In this document: positions 1 to 8,810 of the stretch, piece by piece
Numbering within the stretch: position 1 is the first letter of the stretch
Layout: each line of letters opens with the position of its first letter
Notes under the pieces: model-generated
Told to the model about the DNA's origin: nothing
What the model saw: only the letters and a program-made list of their open reading frames with translations
Database searches by the model: none
Translations under genes and position numbers: made by a program
Assembly: GCA_016219185.1 (NCBI GenBank)
Contig: JACRBZ010000023.1
Span: 1-64,000 of the forward strand
DNA from: Deltaproteobacteria bacterium
GTDB lineage: Bacteria > Desulfobacterota > Desulfobacteria > Desulfobacterales > Desulfatirhabdiaceae
Direction: 5' to 3'
Length of the DNA: 64,000 nucleotides

Positions 1-78
1 AAAAAGCGTTCCTCGTTAAAGCTTCTCTTAAAACCCCTTTCAAAAAAAGATATTTCCTTATATAAAGTAGCCGGGCTT

Positions 79-142
79 GTCCAACCAAACGGATAAGATT
101 GTGGTTCGCTTCGCTCTCACAATCTATCCTTATTCGTTATGT
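79..142. other. attC-like recombination site (putative integron cassette boundary)
   Basis: The plus strand shows GTCCAAC (79-85), a perfect fit to the attC inverse core RYYYAAC, and GTTATGT (136-142), one mismatch from the core GTTRRRY. Between them lies an imperfect stem: 91-103 pairs with 118-129 apart from one unpaired A, around a 14-nt loop. An unpaired base in the stem is a hallmark of attC sites, and 64 bp is within their known size range. The stop codon of the minus-strand gene (137-139) falls inside the core-like heptamer, as is common in cassettes. No integrase gene is in the window, so this is structural inference only. Confidence 0.4.
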
Positions 143-646
143 TTTATTTATATTTTCAATCAGTTGTTTGACTTTTTCTACATCTTTTTGCTCAAGCAGT
201 ATTGACGCTTTTTCCCACTCAGCATTAGCTTCACTGTACTTCCCATATTTCTCTAAAGCATATGCCAACATGCCATGATTAATGCCATCACCTCTCATTT
301 TGCCAATTCCTTTTGGATCTAAATCAGTCTTTATTATTCTTAAAATTTGTGCGGTAAATGGAAATGAAAGTGTCCAGATATCTTTTGCTTCATAAAATGA
401 ATTTCCGGGTTTTTGCGATGATGCAGTTATAAGATTTTTATAATGATGAACTGCCAAAAAATATTCATGATCCTTCATTGCTTGCTTGGCAAATTTGTAT
501 TGTTCATAGTTGTAGTTAGATTCTATGACCTGTAAGTATGTTTTGCTTGCCCTGTAAGAAAGGACGCTCATGATTAAAATGCCAGTAAAGAGTCCTGAAA
601 GGAATAATAGAATTGTTTTTGATGTAGTATTCATCTTGGAGAACAT
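137..646 (-). CDS. small membrane-anchored protein with TPR-like repeat, function unknown
   Basis: This encodes 169 residues. An N-terminal hydrophobic segment (about residues 9-30) suggests a single membrane anchor with the rest outside the cytoplasm. The C-terminal part (about 125-165) contains an alanine- and glutamate-rich helix pair (AYALEKYGKYSEANAEWEKA) that reads like one tetratricopeptide unit. I do not recognise the family. The start ATG at 646 lies inside a GTTATG heptamer resembling an attC core; a second in-frame ATG four codons later (634) is an alternative. The gene is AT-rich relative to the rest of the window, which with the flanking inverted repeats suggests a captured cassette. 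Confidence 0.6.
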   Translation of the reverse strand: MFSKMNTTSKTILLFLSGLFTGILIMSVLSYRASKTYLQVIESNYNYEQYKFAKQAMKDHEYFLAVHHYKNLITASSQKPGNSFYEAKDIWTLSFPFTAQILRIIKTDLDPKGIGKMRGDGINHGMLAYALEKYGKYSEANAEWEKASILLEQKDVEKVKQLIENINKT

Positions 647-722
647 AACGTTTTGCCTCAGCCGCAGCAGCCCAAACGAATCTTTTCAGATTCAGTAGGA
701 ACCGCTGGCGGGCTGCGGTCGG
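643..722. repeat. imperfect inverted repeat upstream of the small membrane gene
   Basis: The arm at 656-673 pairs imperfectly with 710-722, and an inner hairpin pairs 678-683 with 688-693. A core-like ACATAAC lies at 643-649. It resembles a second attC site, the one that would close the neighbouring cassette, but I could not find a matching inverse core on its far side. The assignment is therefore weaker than for 79-142. Confidence 0.3.
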
Positions 723-768
723 CCTGGAAGCGATGGTGGTACCTCACATACCGACGACTCCGTCTCTT

Positions 769-1518
769 TTAATGCTCAGCGACCACGAGACGATATCCCA
801 GATCGAGTTCACAAAGCTCCATGAGATCCGAGTATCGTGCGTGCCAACGTCCCTGGCCTATATCAACCTTCAAACGCTCCATTGCGGCGGAAACAACACC
901 TCGGTCGAGTAGCGCGAGTCCAGAGATTGCTCCCCGCACAGTCGCCTCCAGATAGGCCTGAGGTCGTTTCCAGTACGCTCCGAAAAAGCCATCTGTGCAG
1001 TCGTCCGGCACCAGCAACATCTCGGTGGTCGTGGGTCCGAGGTGTGCCAATACCGTCGCAAGGGTAGCCAGTTGTCTCTCACGTGCTACCGCCTCTGGCA
1101 GATAGTCACGAACCAGCCAGAATTGCCGTGCGAAAACGTCCGGATCCCAGGTGACAACGACTTGCTTGTGCGAAACCCTGCGCATCTCCGCCAGGCCTAC
1201 GCCTGGGTCAGACCAGTGATGCACGGTAAATACGGCCAAAGCTACGTCAAAGGCGCCATCCTGGAACGGCAGTTGCTCGGCCACACCGCATACCACCGGT
1301 GCGGCCGATGATGAGCGCTGACTGATCATAATCTGTGAGGGTTCGACTCCCACAACGGACATGAATCCAGGTTCGTAGGAACCGGCTCCAGCCCCTATGT
1401 TGACGATAGTGCGATGGCCGTCGAGCGCTTGGTGTATTCGGGCAACCCAGCGAGCATCTGGCCTACGCACGGACGCATAGTCCGTGCCAATTTGATCGTA
1501 TCTCTCAGTTGCGCTCAT
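769..1518 (-). CDS. class I SAM-dependent methyltransferase
   Basis: The product has 249 residues. The glycine-rich SAM-binding motif I (VNIGAGAGSYEP) sits near residues 39-50 and an acidic motif follows at GVEP. The segment DGAFDVALAVFTVHHW (about 87-102) is the typical post-II/motif III region of the Methyltransf_11 group. The substrate cannot be read from sequence. The start ATG at 1518 has AAGGAG just upstream, slightly close. The gene follows the same strand as the membrane gene at 137-646 and is separated from it by an attC-like repeat, so both may be cassette cargo. Confidence 0.8.
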   Translation of the reverse strand: MSATERYDQIGTDYASVRRPDARWVARIHQALDGHRTIVNIGAGAGSYEPGFMSVVGVEPSQIMISQRSSSAAPVVCGVAEQLPFQDGAFDVALAVFTVHHWSDPGVGLAEMRRVSHKQVVVTWDPDVFARQFWLVRDYLPEAVARERQLATLATVLAHLGPTTTEMLLVPDDCTDGFFGAYWKRPQAYLEATVRGAISGLALLDRGVVSAAMERLKVDIGQGRWHARYSDLMELCELDLGYRLVVAEH

Positions 1519-2043
1519 TTCTCCTTACTCCGTCAACCTTCTACTCGCGGCGCTGACATCACTTCCCATGTACAGTACCGAACAAAAATATAATATGCGA
1601 ATTTTTTGTTTTAATCCGTATAACATGCCTTGCGATTTCCTGCCAAATGCATAATTATCAATTTATTATCAATTAGTTGAGTCCACAAGGCAATTTATCA
1701 CGGCATCTTATACGGATCGGCATAACATGACCACCATTAATCGTTTCAAAGCCCGCCCACCGGACTGCGAACGCACGACGAGTCTCGTTTGATGACATGG
1801 GTAAAGATCATCGTTGCCTTGACATACTATGGCACAAGGATTTCTGCACCGTTCGGATGTCGTATCCTCCTTCAAGCAAGTGAGTGGAGAAGGCATGTAG
1901 AAAACCCATTATTCGACAAGTGGTTCTGTATGATACTTCAGGATCACTTGTCAATTTTATTTACTGGGTTAAAATAGCAGAAATCGACAATCCGGAATGA
2001 AATACCGCATCACTGATTGAATCGAGGGGACATTTATGAAGCC
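1519..2043. other. intergenic region without a convincing gene
   Basis: About 525 bp. It holds the upstream region of the methyltransferase and an AT-rich stretch with a near-tandem repeat of TTATCAATT around 1655-1676. Two overlapping 62-codon open frames occur (1708-1896 minus, 1789-1977 plus) but neither resembles a protein family or has a convincing ribosome site. I see no RNA gene. Confidence 0.5.
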
Positions 2044-2125
2044 TTTACGGACGGTACCGCTGCAAATAGGCCTTAAGCTTCAGTTTTCGGCAGGTGTTCT
2101 CGGAGTTCATGTAGCGGATCTTGCC
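2044..2125 (-). pseudogene. orphan 3' fragment of a class II photolyase gene
   Basis: Read on the minus strand, these 82 bp encode the last residues of a photolyase (ending YLQRYRP) followed by a TAA stop at 2045-2047. They match the end of the intact photolyase gene (3373-3454) with 6 differences that I count, in the same orientation. Nothing upstream on the minus strand continues the photolyase frame; the diguanylate cyclase gene lies there instead. This is either the scar of an insertion of the cyclase gene or of a tandem duplication followed by deletion. The differences show the copies are not recent. Confidence 0.85.
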
Positions 2126-2148
2126 GGGAGTAACAGGCTCAATACAGT

Positions 2149-3348
2149 TCATAATAAGCTTTCTTCAGCGTATGAAGCACCGGCCAGGACCACCCTGTTA
2201 CGACCGAATGCCTTGGCCCGGTAGAGCGCCCGATCCGCGGCGTCCAAAAGCTCGGGTCCCGAAGAGGCATCCACGGAGCAACTTGCGGCCACTCCCAGGC
2301 TGACGGTCACGCGTTTTTCCGGTGATCCGGCATGAACGCAATCCATGTCAAAAATCTCCTGCCGGATATTTTCGGCGATGACGGCGGCACTGGCCAAATC
2401 GGTGTTCGGCAGCAGGATGACGAATTCCTCACCGCCGTACCGGGCCCCCAGATCGCCGGCCCGCCGCGTATGCCGCTCAATGACGCGGGCGATGGCCTGA
2501 AGACACGCATCTCCGCGCAAATGCCCATACGAATCGTTAAAACCTTTGAAGTAATCGATATCCATCATGACCAGGGCAAGGGGCAATTTCAGCCGGACCG
2601 CCCTGCCCCATTCGATTTCCAGTTGCTTGTCCAGACTGCGGCGATTGGCCAGTTGCGTCAGGCCATCCGTTACAGATAGGCGTTCCATCTCGGCCAATTG
2701 GCGTTCGATGGTTAATTGCTGCGCCAGCTCCCGCACACGGGAAAGATACATGACCCTGAAGATGATCATGGCCAGAATGGTGATGGCGATGAGGCTGATG
2801 ATGTTGGAGATGTGGACAACTCCGATACCATTTTGGCCAAGGATTATCAACAGCACCAGGAAACAGGGCAAGCCGATGACGATGATGCTCTTGGCCAGGT
2901 TCAGGCGGATGACCGGAGCCAGAGCAAAGAGCGCGATATACAGAACCTCCAGGGAAGGATTGTAAGCATATCCCTTGCTCAGCATGACCACGACAAATAG
3001 CATGTTCACAAGAATAATCCCTGTTTCCAAGATGCCGTGCAGGTACGTGGTCTGTTCCGTCTTGCCGGCAAGGACCCGACGGATCGCCAGGATGGCAAAT
3101 AGATCGATACCCAGCCACATGCTGCGAAGCATGATCATCATCTGTAGGGGATCGCTGAACCCGAAATCCGCTATGGCCCTTTCTCTGAGCAGGGAACTGC
3201 TGGCCAGGATCAGTGCCGTAAAGACAATGATTCCCCAGAGCAGCGGCTGCAACCGGCGCAGATTGATCAACAGGATGCGGCGTTCTATTAGTGCATGCAC
3301 ATCAGTGCCTTGGTTACGATAATACGCCATATCCGGCTTGATTTCCAT
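2149..3348 (-). CDS. membrane-bound diguanylate cyclase (GGDEF)
   Basis: The product has 399 residues. Five or six hydrophobic segments occupy about residues 35-205, then a short linker helix leads into a GGDEF domain (about 225-385). The active site reads GGEEF, so synthesis of cyclic di-GMP from two GTP is expected. An RAGD motif five residues before it matches the RxxD inhibitory site, implying product feedback. The N-terminal membrane part is not a domain I can name; it presumably senses a signal. The gene sits between two direct copies of the photolyase 3' end. Confidence 0.9.
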   Translation of the reverse strand: MEIKPDMAYYRNQGTDVHALIERRILLINLRRLQPLLWGIIVFTALILASSSLLRERAIADFGFSDPLQMMIMLRSMWLGIDLFAILAIRRVLAGKTEQTTYLHGILETGIILVNMLFVVVMLSKGYAYNPSLEVLYIALFALAPVIRLNLAKSIIVIGLPCFLVLLIILGQNGIGVVHISNIISLIAITILAMIIFRVMYLSRVRELAQQLTIERQLAEMERLSVTDGLTQLANRRSLDKQLEIEWGRAVRLKLPLALVMMDIDYFKGFNDSYGHLRGDACLQAIARVIERHTRRAGDLGARYGGEEFVILLPNTDLASAAVIAENIRQEIFDMDCVHAGSPEKRVTVSLGVAASCSVDASSGPELLDAADRALYRAKAFGRNRVVLAGASYAEESLL

Positions 3349-3372
3349 GGCAGTGAAAGACCGATGAGACCG

Positions 3373-3454
3373 TTTACGGACGGTATTTCTGCAAATAGGC
3401 CTTTAGCTTCAGTTTTCGGCGGGTGTTCTCGGAGCTCATGTAGCGGATCTTGCC
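3373..3454 (-). repeat. direct repeat, intact-gene copy (photolyase 3' end)
   Basis: This is the second copy of the 82-bp element at 2044-2125, here forming the genuine C-terminus and stop of the photolyase gene. The two copies are direct repeats bracketing the diguanylate cyclase gene. I count 6 mismatches and no gaps. Confidence 0.85.
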
Positions 3455-4846
3455 AAAGATCGGCCTGGCAGGACCCCAGGGCCGGTCATAGCGGCCCAGA
3501 ACCCAGAAAATCCCCGAGTAGGCATTGGGATCGCGGCCATCCAGGGCGTAGGTGTTGTTCAGGCGGATCATGGTATGAAGTGCCTCCCGGGGGCCGGGCG
3601 ACCATTCCAGGATCTTTTTTCCCCAGAGCATCCGCAGGTAATTATGCAACCTGCCTTCGCGAACCAGTTGAGTCTGCGCGGCATTCCATAGGGGGTCATG
3701 GGTTGTGGCATTCTCAAGGGTTTCGGCTGAATACAGATAGGGGCGCGGATCGCTCGCGTGCTGGTTCAGCTCTTTTTGCGCCCATCCGGGAAGGGAGCTG
3801 AATTGATCATAATCATCCGGCTTCTGAAAACACATGTTGAACCCCAGCTCCCGCCAGGTGATAACCTGATCGAAAAACGCCTCCGCGGAAGCACTGAGCT
3901 GCCACCATCCGGTCCGATGACCCAGCGACGGGTCCTTCAGGCGGTCCAGGGTCCAGTTCTCCATTTTCAGGATCTCGGAGACGACCTGATGGCTGGAAAT
4001 ATGACCGAAATGCAGATAGGGCCCCAGTCCGCTGGTGGCATTGGCGTCCGGGTGGTTTCTTAAATCATTATATGACATGAAATCTTGCGATAAAAATGCC
4101 CTCAGTACCTGCCCGCCGGCTGTCTGGCCCCCGGAAAAACCGGAAACCGGCCCCGGATAATGGGAAATGGGCAGGGATTTCAAAATTTGCGGGATGGCAG
4201 CAAGGGTGTCGGGCGAGGCAGCGGGCCATTTCATCAGGATATCCTCGGGCAGCGCTGGCAACACGGGCAAAGAGACCCCAAATAACGGATCCGGATCCGG
4301 AAAATCCTGAAGATACCGGATCATTCTTTTTTGAAGGAATCGCCTGAAGCTATGGGCTGTTGTAAATACCCGGTCGACGTCTCTTAAGGGCGCCAGACCG
4401 TTTGAATCCACAGATTCCAGTTTGACCCTGCATTGACTGGCTGCCGCTTGCAGCATTTTCGGCAGAAAAAAACAAGGATACGCATCGGTTACCACCACAC
4501 AGGCACAGATGCTAAGGGCCGCAATCAGGCCCTTGCCCTGCCCTGCCCGCTCCTCCACAAAAGGATAATAGAGAACAGGTTTTCCTTCAAAAGCTTTCCG
4601 GTTGTCGTTCATGCCATCGAGAATCGCGGCATGAAACCGGTCGCAGGCATGAGGATAATCGCACCGGATCGCCTCAAGGACAACAAGGGGTTTTTGAAGT
4701 TTTGCGGCCCATTCAACGGCCCGTTGCAAGCTGAAATTCCAGCCTGTTCTGCGAAAAGCGGTCATCCAGTAAAGCACATAGTCGCCGTCTGCCTGAACCG
4801 GAGCGGCATTAACGGAAACGATACGAAGGTCGGGTGTGGGATTCAT
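3374..4846 (-). CDS. phrB: class II deoxyribodipyrimidine (CPD) photolyase
   Basis: This 490-residue flavoprotein should use blue light to split cyclobutane pyrimidine dimers. The N-terminal Rossmann-like domain begins YVLYWMTAFRRTGWN, typical of class II enzymes. The FAD-binding C-terminal half has the class II signatures LRMLWGKKILEWSPGP (about residues 408-423), LNNTYALDGRDPNAYSG (about 434-450) and GKIRYMSSENT near the end. Length is normal for the class. The start is the ATG at 4846, without a strong ribosome site. It stands divergent from phoH. Confidence 0.93.
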   Translation of the reverse strand: MNPTPDLRIVSVNAAPVQADGDYVLYWMTAFRRTGWNFSLQRAVEWAAKLQKPLVVLEAIRCDYPHACDRFHAAILDGMNDNRKAFEGKPVLYYPFVEERAGQGKGLIAALSICACVVVTDAYPCFFLPKMLQAAASQCRVKLESVDSNGLAPLRDVDRVFTTAHSFRRFLQKRMIRYLQDFPDPDPLFGVSLPVLPALPEDILMKWPAASPDTLAAIPQILKSLPISHYPGPVSGFSGGQTAGGQVLRAFLSQDFMSYNDLRNHPDANATSGLGPYLHFGHISSHQVVSEILKMENWTLDRLKDPSLGHRTGWWQLSASAEAFFDQVITWRELGFNMCFQKPDDYDQFSSLPGWAQKELNQHASDPRPYLYSAETLENATTHDPLWNAAQTQLVREGRLHNYLRMLWGKKILEWSPGPREALHTMIRLNNTYALDGRDPNAYSGIFWVLGRYDRPWGPARPIFGKIRYMSSENTRRKLKLKAYLQKYRP

Positions 4847-5014
4847 AGGGTGCTGATTTATCCTTTATGCGCATGGAGCGCAACCCTTTTATCGAAAAAA
4901 TCATTATTTCCCGAATCGCGGCAATCCGTATTTGGTATTTGCATTTGATGAAAATGATATGATATATAAAGCGATTAAATATTTTGCATAAAAGGCCCGA
5001 GTTAAGAAGGTTTC

Positions 5015-5122
5015 ATGGCATTTGGCTTTTACATAAAACATGGCAAAAAAAACCGATACCCACGCAACACACCTGACATTACCGGATGTTCATCTGGCCA
5101 GACAGCTTTTTGGGGAACATAA
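5015..5122 (+). CDS. possible leader ORF overlapping the phoH start
   Basis: A 35-codon frame begins at ATG 5015, preceded by a good ribosome site (AGAAGG, 5005-5010). It overlaps the first 83 bp of phoH in another frame. The phoH ATG at 5040 has no visible ribosome site of its own, so ribosomes may load at the leader. The peptide resembles nothing known to me. It may equally be a chance frame. Confidence 0.25.
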   Translation: MAFGFYIKHGKKNRYPRNTPDITGCSSGQTAFWGT

Positions 5123-6020
5123 TGCCCACCTGAATAAAATTGCCGAAGCCCTGGACGTGGCGATCCAGACCCGGGGCAATACGGTCATGATTTCCGGAGA
5201 ATCCTACGCGGAAGAGCTGGCCAGAAATATTCTCAATCAGCTCTACGACCTTTTGAAAGGCGGTTATTCCGTTTACCCTTCGGACATCGATTATGCCATA
5301 CGGGTCCTCAGTTCCGATGACACCGCCAAGCTGAAGGATCTTTTTCTGGACACGGTCTTTATGACATCCAAGAAAACCCCCATTTCCCCCAAGAGCCGAT
5401 CCCAGAAAGATTATATTGATGCCATGAGAACCCATGACATCGTTTTCGGCATCGGACCCGCGGGAACCGGCAAGACTTATCTGGCCATGGCCATGGCGGT
5501 ATCCGAGCTTTCCAAGGGAACGGTCCGGCGCATCATTTTAACCCGGCCGGCTGTCGAGGCCGGCGAAGCCCTGGGATTTTTGCCCGGGGATTTGTCGGAA
5601 AAAGTGGACCCTTATCTGAGGCCCCTTTATGACGCCCTTCACGACATGATGCGCTTTGAAAAAGCAGCCAGCCTGATTCAGCAGGGTGCCATCGAAGTGG
5701 CGCCCATTGCCTTCATGCGGGGCCGGACCTTAAACGATGCCTTTATCATTCTGGATGAAGCCCAGAACACCACCTCGGAGCAGATGAAAATGTTTCTGAC
5801 CCGGATCGGCTTCAATGCCAAGGCCGTCATCACCGGCGACATCACCCAGATCGATCTGCCTTCCCAGAAACCGTCCGGTCTGATCGAAGCCAAGAAAATC
5901 CTTCAGGACATCCCCGGCATTCAATTCGTCTTTTTTTCCAAGGAAGATGTGGTCCGGCACCGCCTGGTTCAGGACATCATCAAGGCTTATGAAGACCTTG
6001 AAATCAGCAAGGCAAAATAA
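5040..6020 (+). CDS. phoH: PhoH family ATPase (YbeZ type)
   Basis: The product has 326 residues, the usual length for YbeZ-like PhoH proteins. An N-terminal region of about 100 residues (KH-like in this family) precedes the P-loop ATPase core: Walker A GPAGTGKT (about 140-147), TRPAVEAGEALGFLPGD (about 166-182) and Walker B IILDEAQN (about 239-246). Family members are linked with YbeY in ribosome and RNA metabolism, and ybeY lies two genes downstream. It opens a co-directional operon; the next gene starts 2 bp after its stop. The ATG at 5040 is chosen from protein homology, because it lacks a ribosome site. Confidence 0.93.
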   Translation: MAKKTDTHATHLTLPDVHLARQLFGEHNAHLNKIAEALDVAIQTRGNTVMISGESYAEELARNILNQLYDLLKGGYSVYPSDIDYAIRVLSSDDTAKLKDLFLDTVFMTSKKTPISPKSRSQKDYIDAMRTHDIVFGIGPAGTGKTYLAMAMAVSELSKGTVRRIILTRPAVEAGEALGFLPGDLSEKVDPYLRPLYDALHDMMRFEKAASLIQQGAIEVAPIAFMRGRTLNDAFIILDEAQNTTSEQMKMFLTRIGFNAKAVITGDITQIDLPSQKPSGLIEAKKILQDIPGIQFVFFSKEDVVRHRLVQDIIKAYEDLEISKAK

Positions 6021-6022
6021 CC

Positions 6023-8422
6023 ATGGGAAAAATCAAGGATTCGCTCACCGTCTTTCTCAACACCAGTCCGCATCTGCGATGGATACTTCTTTCCGGCATA
6101 ACCCTTGTTTTTTTATCCCTGCTTTATCCCAACCTGATCCATAACCCGCTTTCCTACAGCCTGGGAGACGTGGTTGAACGGGATGTCAAATCCCCCAAGG
6201 ATTTTCTGATCGAAGATCCCGATGCCACGGAAACCCACCGCAGAAAGGCCATCGATGAGGTTCTGGCGGTTTATGATCTGGACTCCCCCCTTTCGCCCGC
6301 CCTGGCCCAGGGCGTGGGACAGGCATTTGAACTGGTCCGGCGGGTCATTGAAAACGAAAAATCCGCGGAAACCACCAATGTTCCCGCCAGTGTCGGATCA
6401 TCTGTTTTAACCCATCGCAAACCCAATCTCCGCGACCGCATCTGGGAACAAAAACCCAAATTTGAAGAGACAATCGGTTTTTCAGTCAGCGACGGGGCTT
6501 ATGCCATCCTGGAAAAAGAAGAATTTTCAAAAACCATCGCCGATCTGATTGTCCGCATTCTGTCCGCGGTCCTTGAAAACGGGGTCGTATCCAATAAGGA
6601 CGTCCTTCTAAAGGAAATGGACAAGGGGATTATCCTCAGAGACATCTCAAGCCTTTCCGAAACCATCATCATCCGCCTGAAATCGTTTTACGGGCTGGAC
6701 CAGGCAAAAACCATGGTCCGGGTGGTCGGGGCCCCGCTTCTGAATGACTTCAATTATAATCTCAGGAACCTGATCGTGGATTTTGTTCAGCAAATGGTTC
6801 AGCCCAATATCACCCTTAACCGGAAAGAAACCGAAGAGCGGAAAAAGAAGGCTTACGACAGCATCAAACCCGTTCTTTACAAGATCAAGGCCGGAGAAAT
6901 GCTGCTGCGGGAAGGCGAGCGGGTGACGCCGGAACAGCTTTTAAAAATCAATGCCTTTCAGGCCCAGGAAAAGCAGCATCTGAAGCTGTCCATCGGCGCC
7001 GGCGCCGCCATGATGATGGTCTGCCTGCTGATCATCATCTATATTCTCCTCCAATTTCACAAACGTCCGGTCAACCGGAATCTCAACAGCGATCTGCTGT
7101 TTCTGTCCTGCATGCTCGTTGTATTTTTCCTGGTTGCGCGGGTATCGGTCACCCTGTCCGAAACCCTGGCCCAGAAAACATCATCGGGAATTTCCCTGTC
7201 CGCCTTGCTGCTGGGCGTTCCGATGGCATCCGGCGCCATGACGGTCTGTCTGTTCCTGGGACTGAATGTGGCAGCGGCATTTGCCCTGATCCTCTCCGTT
7301 GCCACGGCGTTTATTTTTCAGAACCGGTTCGATATTTTCGTTTATTTCCTGCTGAGCAGTTTGACGGCAGCTTACTGCATGCGGCATTGCCGGGAGCGAA
7401 AAGTATTTATCCGGGCCGGCATTCGAATCGGCCTGCTGAATGTCGTTCTGGCCTCGGCCATGACCTTTCTCGGCGCTGATTTTTATGTGACCGAACTGCT
7501 GTGGAACCTGGCATTTGCATTTCTGGGCGGAATCGGCTCCGGAATTGTCGCAGCGGGCCTTGCCCCGCTGGTTGAAATCATTTTCGAGTACACGACGGAC
7601 ATTAAACTTTTGGAGCTTTCCAACCTGGACTGCCCCATTCTGCGAAAACTGATGATTGAAGCACCGGGCACCTATCATCACTCGGTGGTCGTGGGATCCA
7701 TGGTGGAAGCCGCGGCATCGGAAATCGGCGCCAACCCCTTGCTGGCCAAGGTTTGCGGATATTACCATGACATCGGAAAAGTCAAAAAGCCCCTGTATTT
7801 CATCGAAAATCAAACCAACGGCAAGAACAAGCACGATAAGCTGGCCCCTTCCATGTCCCGGAGAATCCTGATCGCCCATGTCAAGGACGGGGTGGAAATC
7901 GCAAGGGAGCACAAGCTCGGGCAGACCATCGTGGATACCATCCAGCAGTCTCACGGCACCAGCCTGATGAGTTTTTTTTATGAAAAGGCCAAACTGCTTA
8001 AAGGCGACAAGGAAATCAACACGGACGAATACCGGTATCCCGGACCCAAGCCCAAGACGCGCGAAGCCGGCCTCCTGATGCTGGCCGACGTGGTGGAGGC
8101 GGCATCCCGGACCCTGGACAATCCCACCCCGGCCAGGATTCAGGGGCTGGTTCAGAATCTGATCAACAAGGTGTTTTCGGACGGACAGCTCAATAACTGC
8201 GAGTTGACCCTCAAGGATCTGAACAGCATTGCCAAAACCTTTAACAAGATTTTAAACGGCATTCACCATCACCGGATCGAATACAGCGAAACACTGGTAC
8301 TGGTCGGCGGAAAGGCTAAAGATGGGCATTCTGATAAGCAACCGGCAAAACCGGAAAAAAATCCCCAGAAAGATCCTCGAACAGACGGCTCAGGCCATCT
8401 TAAACGACTTGGGCTATCCTGA
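6023..8422 (+). CDS. pgpH: 7TM-HD receptor phosphodiesterase, PgpH family
   Basis: This 799-residue membrane protein has one N-terminal membrane segment (about 19-42), a large extracytoplasmic 7TMR-HDED domain (about 50-330), a cluster of membrane helices (about 330-520) and a cytoplasmic HD domain. The HD metal ligands are seen in GTYHHSVVVG (about 549-558) and YYHDIGK (about 580-586). PgpH homologues hydrolyse cyclic di-AMP; that activity is inferred here. The last ~33 codons overlap ybeY in another frame and form a polar, low-complexity tail rich in Lys, Pro and Asp, probably not part of the fold. Confidence 0.92.
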   Translation: MGKIKDSLTVFLNTSPHLRWILLSGITLVFLSLLYPNLIHNPLSYSLGDVVERDVKSPKDFLIEDPDATETHRRKAIDEVLAVYDLDSPLSPALAQGVGQAFELVRRVIENEKSAETTNVPASVGSSVLTHRKPNLRDRIWEQKPKFEETIGFSVSDGAYAILEKEEFSKTIADLIVRILSAVLENGVVSNKDVLLKEMDKGIILRDISSLSETIIIRLKSFYGLDQAKTMVRVVGAPLLNDFNYNLRNLIVDFVQQMVQPNITLNRKETEERKKKAYDSIKPVLYKIKAGEMLLREGERVTPEQLLKINAFQAQEKQHLKLSIGAGAAMMMVCLLIIIYILLQFHKRPVNRNLNSDLLFLSCMLVVFFLVARVSVTLSETLAQKTSSGISLSALLLGVPMASGAMTVCLFLGLNVAAAFALILSVATAFIFQNRFDIFVYFLLSSLTAAYCMRHCRERKVFIRAGIRIGLLNVVLASAMTFLGADFYVTELLWNLAFAFLGGIGSGIVAAGLAPLVEIIFEYTTDIKLLELSNLDCPILRKLMIEAPGTYHHSVVVGSMVEAAASEIGANPLLAKVCGYYHDIGKVKKPLYFIENQTNGKNKHDKLAPSMSRRILIAHVKDGVEIAREHKLGQTIVDTIQQSHGTSLMSFFYEKAKLLKGDKEINTDEYRYPGPKPKTREAGLLMLADVVEAASRTLDNPTPARIQGLVQNLINKVFSDGQLNNCELTLKDLNSIAKTFNKILNGIHHHRIEYSETLVLVGGKAKDGHSDKQPAKPEKNPQKDPRTDGSGHLKRLGLS

Positions 8423-8810
8423 CCACGAGCTGTCCCTTCTAATCGTCGATGACCCCCAGATTGAAATCATCAACGGCGAATACCTGCAACATGAAGGCCC
8501 GACCAATGTGATTTCCTTTGCCATGCAGGAAGGCCTGTTTTCGCAGGTTTCGCCGCTGCTGCTGGGAGATGTGGTCATATCGGCGGATACGGCGGAAAAA
8601 GAAGCGGCCCTTGCCGGCATCTCGTTTCGCCAGCGCCTGATCGAGCTTTTGATTCACGGCATGCTGCATCTGGCCGGATTCGACCATGAACATGATGAAG
8701 TCAAGGCACAACTCATGGAAACAAAATCCGGAAACCTGCTGGAAAAAATCCGGAACACGGTTCCAAAATCCGGCATTCATTTTTTGTGGGAACCGGAAAA
8801 TGACAGATAA
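8322..8810 (+). CDS. ybeY: endoribonuclease YbeY (16S rRNA maturation)
   Basis: The product has 162 residues. The zinc-binding signature HGMLHLAGFDH (about 111-121, H-x3-H-x5-H) is intact, as is the upstream TNVISFAM strand typical of the family. YbeY acts in 16S rRNA 3'-end processing and ribosome quality control. The N-terminus MGILISNRQ fits the family start, so the 101-bp overlap with pgpH appears real. The last bases overlap the next gene's ATG (8800). Confidence 0.93.
   Translation: MGILISNRQNRKKIPRKILEQTAQAILNDLGYPDHELSLLIVDDPQIEIINGEYLQHEGPTNVISFAMQEGLFSQVSPLLLGDVVISADTAEKEAALAGISFRQRLIELLIHGMLHLAGFDHEHDEVKAQLMETKSGNLLEKIRNTVPKSGIHFLWEPENDR

Noticed and set aside
1708-1977. Two overlapping 62-codon frames on opposite strands
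   Set aside because: No ribosome site, no family resemblance, and located in an AT-rich spacer.
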